Assembly: GCA_963775695.1 (NCBI GenBank)
Contig: CAVZJU010000005.1
Location: 1-64,000 of the forward strand
Direction of reading: 5' to 3'
Source of the DNA: DATBLE01 sp963775695
Lineage (GTDB): Bacteria; Actinomycetota; Thermoleophilia; Gaiellales; Gaiellaceae
Length of the DNA stretch: 64,000 nt
In this document: positions 57,645 to 64,000 of the stretch, piece after piece
Layout: the number at the start of each line of letters is the position of its first letter
Numbering within the stretch: position 1 is the first letter of the stretch
The notes under the pieces: generated by a model
Database searches by the model: none
What the model saw: the letters and a program-made list of their open reading frames with translations, nothing else
Told to the model about the DNA's origin: nothing
Translations under genes and position numbers: made by a program

Positions 57645-58286
57645 TCAATCGGCGTTGTTGGCGGCGACGAGTTCCAGCAGCCGCCGGGCGTATCCGGGCG
57701 CGGTCGGCTCGTCCTCGTGCTTGAAATACGCGCACACCTCGATCCCGTCGGCGAGCAGGGGGAGGAGCCGGGCCGCCCAGCCGCGCAGGGCGGCCTCGTC
57801 GTACGGCGGTTCCCGTAGGCGCAGATACCGGAACGGCGCGTCGCCTTCGAGGGCGCCGACGACCGCTGCGCTACCCGTCTCCGCCCCCGCCCACGACTCG
57901 TGGCGAAAGTCGAATGCCCATCGGAGCGCCGGGTCGAGCGAGTCGAGCAGACGCGTCAGAAACGCATCGTCGCGGGCCTGCTGGACGACGATTCGCACCG
58001 GGCCGAGCTTGCCGCCGAGGGCGTGGACGCGGTCGGTGAAGGCCCCGAGCCGGTTCGGGTGCGGCATCTTGACCGCGAAGCGGAAGTCGTCCGGAGTCTC
58101 CTCGGCCCACCGGCGGAACTGCTCCTCCGCGGGCAGCCGGTAACCGGTCGTGTTCAGCTCGACCGAGTTGAAGCGCTCCGCGTACGAGCGGAGAAATTCA
58201 CGCTGGGGCGTCCCGGACGGGTAGAAGCCGGGCTTCCAGGTCGGGTAGGAGAACCCTGACGTTCCGACATACAGGGCGCCTGTCAC
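57645..58286 (-). CDS. DUF72 family protein
   Basis: This 213-residue protein is a TIM-barrel-like DUF72 member: LYVGTSGFSYPTWKPGFYP at the start, FNSVELNTTGYRLP, FRFAVKMPHPNRLG, WAFDFRHESW and a C-terminal VCAYFKHEDEPTAPGYA. The biochemical role of DUF72 is not known; the barrel has conserved acidic and Trp residues. GTG 58286 overlaps the stop of the upstream GNAT gene by four bases (GTGA), so the two are co-translated. Confidence 0.9.
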   Translation of the reverse strand: MTGALYVGTSGFSYPTWKPGFYPSGTPQREFLRSYAERFNSVELNTTGYRLPAEEQFRRWAEETPDDFRFAVKMPHPNRLGAFTDRVHALGGKLGPVRIVVQQARDDAFLTRLLDSLDPALRWAFDFRHESWAGAETGSAAVVGALEGDAPFRYLRLREPPYDEAALRGWAARLLPLLADGIEVCAYFKHEDEPTAPGYARRLLELVAANNAD

Positions 58287-58741
58287 GGCGAGAAGTGCAC
58301 GGAGCGGAACCCCCACGTCCCGGCCAGCCACTGCGGGACGAACTCGTCGAGCGACCGGTCGAGCTCGCTGCCGACCTGGTCGTCGACCACCCACCAGGAC
58401 ACGACTGCATCCGTCCCGGCCGGCGACTCGAGCTCGAGCGGATCGATGTACACGCAACCGAGCAGCTCGGTCTCGGCCTCGTCCAGGACCGCGTAGTTGA
58501 AGGTCTCGTGGGCGGCGATCTCGCGCTCGTGGCGCGCAAGATCCTTCTGGTCGTCCTCGAAGGTCATGTCCGCCGGCGGCCAGCCCCACGCCTCTCCGTA
58601 CTTCTCCCACAGCCGGACGCGCGAGCCCATCACGGCCGGGTAGTCGATGTCCACGTCGGCCTCCCGGATCGGGCGCAGGTGATGACCGCTCGGGAGCTCC
58701 GTCCGCTCGGGATGCACGAAGTCGCCGGGCAGCCAGGCCAT
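58283..58741 (-). CDS. GNAT N-acetyltransferase-like protein
   Basis: This 152-residue protein has LRPIREADVDIDYPAVMGS at the start, a strand FNYAVLDEAETELLGCVYI and WWVVDDQVGSELDRSLDEFV in place of motif A. The acetyl-CoA loop is not the usual R/Q-x-x-G-x-G, so activity is uncertain. TATCGT eight bases before ATG 58741 may be its -10 box. It is co-translated with the DUF72 gene and diverges from thyX, with 53 bases between starts. Confidence 0.75.
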   Translation of the reverse strand: MAWLPGDFVHPERTELPSGHHLRPIREADVDIDYPAVMGSRVRLWEKYGEAWGWPPADMTFEDDQKDLARHEREIAAHETFNYAVLDEAETELLGCVYIDPLELESPAGTDAVVSWWVVDDQVGSELDRSLDEFVPQWLAGTWGFRSVHFSP

Positions 58742-58794
58742 CGCCGAGGACGATAACGGCGCCGACCTGTTCCGCCGCTAGACTCGGGCGTCCG

Positions 58795-59502
58795 GTGGCG
58801 GTCACGACCGACGTGATATCCGAGAACACGATCCGCGTCCTCGACCACGGGTTCGTGCGCCTGGACGGCGTGATGGCGAGCGACCTGTCGGTGGTGAACG
58901 GCGCGCGGGTGTCGTTCGCACGCCGCAAGGACGAGATGGACGACTCGGACGAGGGGCTGATCCGCTTCCTGATGCGCGATCGCCACGGAACGCCCTTCGA
59001 GCACAACTCGTTCCGCTTCCACATCCGCTGCCCGATCTTCGTTGCGCGGGAGTGGATGCGACATCGTGTCGGCTCCTTCAACGAGTTCAGCATGCGCTAC
59101 GCAAAGGCAACCGACGACTTCTACCTGCCCGAGCCGGAGGACGTCCGTACCCAGGTCGGCAAGCCCGGCGCGTACACCTTCGAGCCGGTCGAGCCCGAGC
59201 TCGCCGAGCGGACGCGGGAGGAACTGCGGGCGGTCTACGACGCCGCCTTCGAGACCTACGAGCGGCTGGTCGAGCTCGGCGTCGCCCGCGAGCTCGCCCG
59301 CTGCGTGATGCCGGTCGGCGCCTACACCGAGTTCTACTGGACGATCAACGCTCGCTCGCTGATGAACTTCGTCTCGCTCCGCGCGGCCGAGACCGCCCAG
59401 CGGGAGATCCGCCGCTACGCGGAGGCGGTCGAGCAGTTCTTCGCCGAGCACATGCCGGTCACGCACGCGGCGTTCGTGGCGAACGACCGCACGGCGCCGT
59501 AA
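58795..59502 (+). CDS. thyX: flavin-dependent thymidylate synthase ThyX
   Basis: This 235-residue enzyme makes dTMP from dUMP using FAD, NADPH and methylenetetrahydrofolate. The ThyX motif is RHRVGSFNEFSMRY, with R89, H90, R91, S94, E97, S99 and R101 all present. A second conserved stretch is WTINARSLMNFVSLRA, binding dUMP and folate. GTG 58795 is used, and TAGACT ten bases upstream is a plausible -10 box. A folate enzyme gene (folE2) lies 4 kb further on. It converges with the anti-sigma gene, with three bases between stops. Confidence 0.95.
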   Translation: MAVTTDVISENTIRVLDHGFVRLDGVMASDLSVVNGARVSFARRKDEMDDSDEGLIRFLMRDRHGTPFEHNSFRFHIRCPIFVAREWMRHRVGSFNEFSMRYAKATDDFYLPEPEDVRTQVGKPGAYTFEPVEPELAERTREELRAVYDAAFETYERLVELGVARELARCVMPVGAYTEFYWTINARSLMNFVSLRAAETAQREIRRYAEAVEQFFAEHMPVTHAAFVANDRTAP

Positions 59503-59505
59503 GCG

Positions 59506-60117
59506 CTACGTCGTCATCACGAGCTGGGCCTGATGCTGCTTCGGCTCGCGTACGACGACGACCCAGCCGTCGAAGAGATTCGGGAACTTGCTCAAGTCGT
59601 ACGGGACCGAGAGGCGCACGGTCACGCCTTGCGCGGCGGCGGCAAACGACCCGCAGGAGAGCGTCGGCCGGCCGCCCTTCGACAGCAGCAGCTCGTACCA
59701 GCGGCTGTCGCCGAGGCGTGGCAGGCCTCGCACGGTCATCTTCAGGGGGTAGTTCCCCGCGGAATCCTGCTCGCCGACGGCGAGCGTGGCCCGCGCCGAC
59801 GCAAGCTGGCCGACTCCGTGCATCGGAACCGCCCGGCTCTGCGTAAAGCCTGACGAGTCGCGGTTGCCGATCAGCAAGCCGATCCCGAAGGCGCTTGCGA
59901 CGACGGCAGCGGCGAGGAGGAAGGCTGCGCTTCGACGGCGGCGCGGCAACGCGGACGAGCGGCTCTGTGCCCTCGGGGCCTCGGCGAGACGCGGCGAAAG
60001 CTCGGGTGGTGGACCTGCCGTGAGCAGCATGTCGTGCGCTCGGCGGAGCTGCGCCAGCTCCTCGGGCGTGCCCTCGTCGCCGACGAGGTCGAAGAAATCC
60101 GGTGTTCTAGGACTCAC
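59506..60117 (-). CDS. RskA-type anti-sigma factor
   Basis: This 203-residue single-pass membrane protein has a short cytoplasmic part (DFFDLVGDEGTPEELAQLRR, helical), a transmembrane helix at about residues 63-84 (SAAFLLAAAVVASAFGIGLL), and an external beta-sandwich typical of anti-sigma-K (MTVRGLPRLGDSRWYELLL, then VRLSVPYDLSKFPNLFDGWV). The zinc-binding HxxxCxxC is absent, as in many RskA relatives. It would hold the ECF sigma factor encoded just upstream until a signal at the membrane frees it. GTG 60117 overlaps the sigma stop by four bases. Confidence 0.87.
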   Translation of the reverse strand: MSPRTPDFFDLVGDEGTPEELAQLRRAHDMLLTAGPPPELSPRLAEAPRAQSRSSALPRRRRSAAFLLAAAVVASAFGIGLLIGNRDSSGFTQSRAVPMHGVGQLASARATLAVGEQDSAGNYPLKMTVRGLPRLGDSRWYELLLSKGGRPTLSCGSFAAAAQGVTVRLSVPYDLSKFPNLFDGWVVVVREPKQHQAQLVMTT

Positions 60118-60725
60118 CCCAGTTCCTCCTCCAGCGCCTCGGAGAGCCGCCGTAGGCCGCTCCGTGTGCGCGTCTTCACAGTACCGAGCGGGATGGCCAG
60201 GAAGTCGGAGATCTCGCTCTGCGACAGCCCGCTCCAGTACGCCAGCTCCAGTACGGTCCGTTCCGTCTCCGGGAGCTCCTCCATCGCTCGGTGGACGCGG
60301 TAGGCGACCCAGGACTGCTCGGCCTGCTCGGGCGGGCCGGGCTCGTCGGACGGCGTGTCGCTCGGCTCGGCCGGCGGCTCGGTCCGAGCGCGCCCGCGGT
60401 CGGCGATCGCGTTCCGGGCGACTGCGTAGAGCCACGGCGCGACCGGGCCGCGGTCCCGCTTGTAGCTCCGAGCCGCCCGCCACACCGACGCGAACGCCTC
60501 CTGGACGGCATCCTCGGCGCGGCCGCGATCTCCGAGTCGTCGGATGGCGAGGCCGAGCACGGCGCGTGCATAGCGCTGGTAGAGGTCGGCGAATGCGTCG
60601 CGGTCACCGTCCGCGACGCGCGCGAGCAGCTCTTCGTCGGTCGGCTGGATCGCGGACACTTGCGGCATCGTCGCGCCTTCGGCGCGAGACGGCAAGCGGA
60701 TAGCGAAGGCATCGGAGTAGCCCAT
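60114..60725 (-). CDS. ECF RNA polymerase sigma factor (SigK-like)
   Basis: This 203-residue sigma factor has region 2 (DRDAFADLYQRYARAVLGLA, then GRAEDAVQEAFASVWRAA) and region 4 (ETERTVLELAYWSGLSQSEI, then IPLGTVKTRTRSGLRRL). The linker is Pro/Glu-rich. It is co-translated with its anti-sigma factor. ATG 60725 and ATG 60668 are both possible starts; AGAAGAACGG precedes the first. The divergent superoxide dismutase gene could be one of its targets, but its promoter has an ordinary TAAAAT -10, so this is not shown. Confidence 0.93.
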   Translation of the reverse strand: MGYSDAFAIRLPSRAEGATMPQVSAIQPTDEELLARVADGDRDAFADLYQRYARAVLGLAIRRLGDRGRAEDAVQEAFASVWRAARSYKRDRGPVAPWLYAVARNAIADRGRARTEPPAEPSDTPSDEPGPPEQAEQSWVAYRVHRAMEELPETERTVLELAYWSGLSQSEISDFLAIPLGTVKTRTRSGLRRLSEALEEELG

Positions 60726-60799
60726 CCGTTCTTCTACGCGTTTCGTACCCGCTCGGTTTGACGAGCGACTATGCTGGCCGCGCGTTCGCGCCGAACCGG

Positions 60800-60805
60800 T
60801 AAAAT
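60800..60805 (+). promoter_or_regulatory. -10 element TAAAAT before the superoxide dismutase gene
   Basis: TAAAAT lies 57 bases before the sod start codon. Transcription from it would place the 60817-60841 hairpin in the 5' untranslated region, just ahead of the ribosome site. Confidence 0.5.
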
Positions 60806-60816
60806 CGCTCTCCGCT

Positions 60817-60841
60817 GCGACGCCGGCTTTGCCGGCGTCGC
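60817..60841 (+). repeat. 11-bp hairpin in the sod leader, copy 1
   Basis: GCGACGCCGGC-TTT-GCCGGCGTCGC is a perfect inverted repeat. It and the following CTTGCG are repeated after the gene at 61491-61521. In the leader it may stabilise the mRNA or act in attenuation. Confidence 0.6.
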
Positions 60842-60862
60842 TTGCGGAAAGGAAAGGAACCG

Positions 60863-61474
60863 ATGAGCACCTACGAGCAGATCGTTGCCCGGGAGCTGAA
60901 GCCAGGCCTTCTCGAGCTCGACGGGATCTCCCGCGAGACCGTCGAGGCCCATTACCGGCTCTACCAGGGGTACGTCGCGAAGCGGAACGAGATTCTGGGC
61001 AAGCTGGCCGAGGTCGATCTCTCGAGCGCGAACCAGGTGTACTCCGACCTGCGGTCTTTGAAGGTCGATCTGACCTTTGCGATCGGCGGGATCAAGAACC
61101 ACGAGATCTACTTCGAGCACCTCGGTGGGCACGGCGGCGCGCCGGACGGCGCCGTCGCTCAGCTCGTCACCCGCGACTTCGGCTCGGCGGACGCCTGGCG
61201 GGCCGACCTGACGGCCACGGGGATGGGCGGCCGCGGCTGGGCGTGGACGGCCTACGACTGGGACGAGGGACGCCTCTTCAATTATCTCGGGGACGCCCAG
61301 AACACCTTCCCGATCTGGAACGCGACGCCGCTCGTCGCGCTCGACGTGTACGAGCATGCCTACTTCCTCGACTTCCAGACCGACCGCGCGTCCTACATCG
61401 AGGCGTTCTTCAACAACCTCGACTGGAGCGTCGTGAACGACTGGGTCGCGAGGTACGGTATCCCCTTGCGTTGA
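60863..61474 (+). CDS. sodA: superoxide dismutase (Fe/Mn family)
   Basis: This 203-residue enzyme removes superoxide. Metal ligands fit H30 (ETVEAHYRLYQ), H80 (IKNHEIYFEHLGG), D161 and H165 (LDVYEHAYFLDF). GMGGRGWAWTAYDWDEGRLF and FNNLDWSVVNDW are the usual core motifs. The metal (Fe or Mn) cannot be decided by eye. ATG 60863 follows AAAGGAA. The gene is bracketed by two copies of the same hairpin and diverges from the sigma factor gene. Confidence 0.94.
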   Translation: MSTYEQIVARELKPGLLELDGISRETVEAHYRLYQGYVAKRNEILGKLAEVDLSSANQVYSDLRSLKVDLTFAIGGIKNHEIYFEHLGGHGGAPDGAVAQLVTRDFGSADAWRADLTATGMGGRGWAWTAYDWDEGRLFNYLGDAQNTFPIWNATPLVALDVYEHAYFLDFQTDRASYIEAFFNNLDWSVVNDWVARYGIPLR

Positions 61475-61490
61475 CAGAATCGCCGTTTGC

Positions 61491-61515
61491 GCGATGCCGG
61501 CTCTGCCGGCGTCGC
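61491..61515 (+). repeat. 11-bp hairpin after sod, copy 2
   Basis: GCGATGCCGGC-TCT-GCCGGCGTCGC is the same hairpin as copy 1, with one G-T pair and one loop change. It lies between sod and plsY and probably ends sod transcription or protects the mRNA end. Confidence 0.6.
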
Positions 61516-61535
61516 TTGCGCAATAGTTCAGGACG

Positions 61536-62243
61536 GTGACGCTTGCACTCCTGATCGCGACGGGCTACCTCGCCGGCAGCATCCCGACGGGATACTGGTT
61601 CGTCCGCGGGCTCCGGGGCGTCGACATCCGGAGGATCGGCAGCGGCACGATCGGGGCCACGAACGCGGCCAGGGCGTTCGGAAGCGGCCCAACCCGTCTG
61701 GCGGTGCTGGTCGCGGTGATGGCGATCGACGCGGCCAAGGGCTTCGCCCCGACGTACGTCGCGATGGAGGTCTCGGGTGCAGCTGCGGCCGTCGCCACCG
61801 GCAGCGCCGCGCTGCTCGGCAACTACCGCCCGGTCTTCCTGCGCTTCCAGCGCGGCGGCAAGATGGTCGCCACCGGTGGGGGCGTCCTGTTCGGGCTCGC
61901 CCCGAAGGCGGCTGCGATCGGGGCGGGCATCTGGCTCCTCGTCGCCCTGGTCACCCGCTACGCGTCGGTCGCCTCGCTGACGGTCGCCGTCCTGATGCCC
62001 GTGCTCGAGGTGCTGACCGGACGCCCGTGGGAAGTGGTCGCGTTCACGATCGTCCTCGCGGTGGCGATCTTCGTCCTCCACCGGGAGAACATCGGCCGGC
62101 TCCTGAACGGAACCGAGCACCGGCTGTCGTTCCGGCGCGATAGGTCTACTAGTCCGCAGTCGGTGCCGGGCAAAGCCCGGCGCCGACGCAAAGACGGGCA
62201 GTCTAGTTCTCGAGCGGGGCCATCGTCAGGCCCCGCCGCTTGA
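61536..62243 (+). CDS. plsY: glycerol-3-phosphate acyltransferase PlsY
   Basis: This 235-residue membrane enzyme acylates glycerol-3-phosphate with acyl-phosphate, the first step of phospholipid synthesis. It shows the PlsY motifs AGSIPTGYWFVR, IGSGTIGATNAARAFG (the key loop) and RFQRGGKMVATGGG, within five helices. The last 35 residues or so are basic, low-complexity and run through a palindromic repeat and into the antisense of clpS, so the natural end was probably near residue 200. The GTG 61536 start is used. The two convergent genes overlap by 41 bases. Confidence 0.93.
   Translation: MTLALLIATGYLAGSIPTGYWFVRGLRGVDIRRIGSGTIGATNAARAFGSGPTRLAVLVAVMAIDAAKGFAPTYVAMEVSGAAAAVATGSAALLGNYRPVFLRFQRGGKMVATGGGVLFGLAPKAAAIGAGIWLLVALVTRYASVASLTVAVLMPVLEVLTGRPWEVVAFTIVLAVAIFVLHRENIGRLLNGTEHRLSFRRDRSTSPQSVPGKARRRRKDGQSSSRAGPSSGPAA
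62162..62184 (+). terminator. GGTGCCGGGC hairpin at the plsY-clpS junction
   Basis: GGTGCCGGGC-AAA-GCCCGGCGCC gives a 10-bp stem with one G-T pair and a 3-base loop. It lies inside the drawn end of plsY and 19 bases beyond the clpS stop codon, as expected for a two-way terminator that was absorbed into the plsY frame. Confidence 0.55.
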
Positions 62244-62484
62244 GCCCGTTCCAGTAGTGCTCAGCCACCTCGCGGTGGCCCGACCAGACCACCGCGTCGC
62301 CCATCGTGTGGATGCGGTTGGCGTAGGCCAGGCCCTGCTCGAACGAGACGTTCGGCAGGACGGTCGCGAGCGCGGCCGCGACGCCGTCGAAGGTGTTGTG
62401 GCTGTCGTTCAGCACGATCACGTGCCACGGCGGCCCGAGCCCGGTGCCGGTGCCACGGTCGAGACGTTCCTTCGTCTCGTTCAC
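62203..62484 (-). CDS. clpS: ATP-dependent Clp protease adaptor ClpS
   Basis: This 93-residue adaptor delivers N-degron substrates to ClpA/ClpC-ClpP. The N-degron pocket motif is seen in WHVIVLNDSHNTFDGV, with the conserved D-(D/S)-x-x-T pattern, and the C-terminal part reads ANRIHTMGDAVVWSGHREVAE, matching the TxG and H contacts of ClpS. GTG 62484 overlaps the folE2 stop by four bases (GTGA), so it is translated with folE2, an unusual pairing to see. Confidence 0.93.
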   Translation of the reverse strand: MNETKERLDRGTGTGLGPPWHVIVLNDSHNTFDGVAAALATVLPNVSFEQGLAYANRIHTMGDAVVWSGHREVAEHYWNGLKRRGLTMAPLEN

Positions 62485-63458
62485 CGGGTCAGCCACTCCC
62501 TGAGCTCGGTGTGCCTCGACGGCCGCTCGCCGCGTTTCAGCTCGGCGCGCAGCTCCCCGACGGTGCCGTAGCGCTCGGCGAGCACGTCGTGGGTGTGGAT
62601 CGTCTCCAGGTTGACCTGGCGTGACCACAGGAAATCGCCGTCCGCGAGCTCGGCGTAGGTCTCGAGCGCCTCCTTCAGGGCGACGCGAACGGAGTCCTCG
62701 ACGAAGCGCGGCTGGAGGTGCGCGTGCTCGACCACGAACAGCTCGTCGGGGCGTTTCAGCAGCTCGTAGATCGGCGAGCTCATCGAGCGTTCGACGATCT
62801 CGACCAGGTCCTCGGCGTTCACCGGACGTTTGGTGCCGACGTAGAGAGTCCCGCGGCCGCGCTGGTTGTGCGTCGCGAGCGGGACGAGCTCGAGGATGCG
62901 GTCGACGTCGCCCTCGCCGAACCCGGCCTCGATCAGGCGCTCGGAGGCCCGGTCCCGCACCAGACCCTGCGCGCACGGGCAGGCGTTGATCCCGGTCGCC
63001 TCGACGCCGATCACGCGCCGCGTCCCCGTCTCGGACGCGGCCGCGATCCCGATCAGGGAGACCATCTCCTGCGTCCGCATTCGGGTCACGGGCGTCTCCC
63101 GCTGGAGCGGGTATCGGGCGGTCACCTCGACCTCCGCGCGCAGCGCGTGCTGCCGGGCGGCGACGGCGGTGGCGATGTGCTCGGCCAGCTCCTCGACCAG
63201 CAGCGCCTCGTCCATGACGAGCTGGTCGACGGTCTGCTCGAACAGCTCCGGAAAGCGCGACATGTGAACGCCGCGCTGCTGCGGGTCGAGGTCGACCGAG
63301 CACGAGATCTCGGCGAACACGAGCTTCTCGTGGGGGCCGCGGCGGAGACGGATCGCCTTGCTCACGCCGCGCACGCCGGCGCGCGAGAGGCCGATGCGGA
63401 CCTCGGGCTCCGCGGACTGGAGGTCGGTGGCGGTGCTCAGCAGGTCCGAACGCTCCAT
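62481..63458 (-). CDS. folE2: GTP cyclohydrolase FolE2 (type IB)
   Basis: This 325-residue enzyme forms dihydroneopterin triphosphate from GTP for folate synthesis. The MptA/FolE2 signature is GVEATGINACPCAQG, with the metal Cys at about 160 and 162, and an RGVHMSRFPELFE motif near residue 65 binds substrate. FolE2 replaces FolE1 and can use metals other than zinc. With thyX nearby it fits folate and dTMP supply. Its ATG 63458 lies 27 bases from the divergent kinase gene, and TACGTT nine bases upstream may be its -10 box. Confidence 0.93.
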   Translation of the reverse strand: MERSDLLSTATDLQSAEPEVRIGLSRAGVRGVSKAIRLRRGPHEKLVFAEISCSVDLDPQQRGVHMSRFPELFEQTVDQLVMDEALLVEELAEHIATAVAARQHALRAEVEVTARYPLQRETPVTRMRTQEMVSLIGIAAASETGTRRVIGVEATGINACPCAQGLVRDRASERLIEAGFGEGDVDRILELVPLATHNQRGRGTLYVGTKRPVNAEDLVEIVERSMSSPIYELLKRPDELFVVEHAHLQPRFVEDSVRVALKEALETYAELADGDFLWSRQVNLETIHTHDVLAERYGTVGELRAELKRGERPSRHTELREWLTR

Positions 63459-63485
63459 CTATGCTCAAACGTACCAGGGGCGCAA

Positions 63486-64000
63486 GTGACCGACGAAACC
63501 ACCTTCCCGAAGCTCGTCAGCCTGGCCTGCCACGACCTGCGCACGCCGTTGGCGACCGTGTACGGGTTCGCGCGCACGATCGCGCGTGCCGACGGGCTCG
63601 ATCCGAAGCTCGGCGGCTACGCGGAGATGATCGAGACGGCGTCGCAGCAGCTCGCCGAGCTGGTCGACGAGCTCTCGCTGGCGGCGCGGATCGAGGGCGA
63701 CCGCTACGAGCCGAAGCTGCTTCCCATCTCGACGGGCGAGCTCGCCGAGTCGGTCGCCGCGAAGCTCGGGCCGGAGCGCGTCGCCGTCTCCGGGGACGGG
63801 GCCGCGGTCGAGACCGACGCGGACGCCGCGCGCTCGGTCGCGGCGCTCGTCCAGTGTGCGCTGCGGCACGGCGGCCTGGAGCAGGTGGCGGTCGACGCCG
63901 ACGGTACCGAGCTGCGCGTCTCACCGATCACGCCGGCCTCGGCGCCGGTCGTGCTCGGCGAGGACCTCCGCGACCTCGGCGCCGCGGTCGCGGTGATCCA
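63486..64000 (+). CDS. HisKA-type sensor histidine kinase, 5' part only
   Basis: The first 171 residues are present before the window ends. The HisKA helix is FPKLVSLACHDLRTPLATVY, with the phospho-acceptor in CHDLRTPL, followed by the second dimer helix (AEMIETASQQLAELVDELSL). The start of an ATPase domain follows, with an AARSVAALVQCALRHG region where the N box (usually xxNLLxNAxKxx) looks degraded. There is no membrane or sensor domain before the HisKA helix. It begins with GTG 63486, which is divergent from folE2. The rest lies outside the window. Confidence 0.85.
   Translation, partial: MTDETTFPKLVSLACHDLRTPLATVYGFARTIARADGLDPKLGGYAEMIETASQQLAELVDELSLAARIEGDRYEPKLLPISTGELAESVAAKLGPERVAVSGDGAAVETDADAARSVAALVQCALRHGGLEQVAVDADGTELRVSPITPASAPVVLGEDLRDLGAAVAVI

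Noticed and set aside
1..64000. CRISPR array, toxin-antitoxin pair, restriction system or prophage structural genes
   Set aside because: No regularly spaced repeats, no cas-like genes, no methylase or nuclease motifs and no phage head or tail proteins were seen. The only antitoxin-like pattern (37187) is too short and broken to claim.

Overview
The window is high-GC DNA (mostly third-position G or C) from an actinobacterium, most likely of the class Thermoleophilia (Gaiellales/Solirubrobacterales type). This is inferred from the dense, overlapping gene layout, the many leaderless-looking starts (TAnnnT about 6-7 bases before ATG or GTG), ThyX instead of ThyA, an RskA-type anti-sigma pair, a full hopanoid operon, ClpS beside FolE2, and the style of the tyrosine-recombinase remnants. 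No rRNA gene or complete tRNA was seen.

Region 1 (1-37.4 kb) is accessory and visibly scarred. It holds many single-copy regulators and exporters among broken genes: a CapA remnant, a GNAT gene split by an IS3 element with an intact 3-bp target duplication, two NarL-type HTH remnants, a GNAT pseudogene, the N-terminal end of an integrase fused to the head of a tryptophanyl-tRNA synthetase gene, a frameshifted PAP2 gene, a frameshifted receiver gene, and an integrase C-terminal remnant. It ends at about 37.15 kb in the 3' half of a tRNA-Thr(CGU), which reads as an attachment-site scar. Intact modules are a LuxR-type ATPase regulator, a stand-alone PEP-mobile-domain protein, a flavoprotein, a tandem pair of TenA-fold proteins, two MMPL exporters, a divergent two-component pair, an ABC exporter, a BBE-type flavoprotein, a cyclase-receiver-HTH fusion, an MFS exporter, and a tightly coupled DUF4097-histidine kinase-binding lipoprotein operon. 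A partly palindromic motif of about 43 bp recurs in front of the flavoprotein, the MFS exporter and the PAP2 unit, with a diverged trace before the second MMPL gene.

Region 2 (37.4-64 kb) is core-like. The centre is hpnC-hpnD-hpnE-shc-hpnH-hpnG-ispH-yjbQ, nearly all with 1-4 base overlaps. It makes squalene from farnesyl diphosphate, cyclises it to hopene, adds the adenosyl side chain and removes adenine, with an isoprenoid-supply enzyme built in. After it come a CopC-CopD group, an epimerase, a large c-di-GMP protein (GGDEF-like, HD-GYP, GAF, GAF, GGDEF), a class V aminotransferase-fold protein, a DUF2182 membrane protein, a decayed GH114 gene, DUF72, ThyX, an ECF sigma/anti-sigma pair, superoxide dismutase, PlsY, ClpS, FolE2 and the start of a histidine kinase. 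Short perfect hairpins built on GCCGG...CCGGC mark intergenic points here and were not noticed in region 1.
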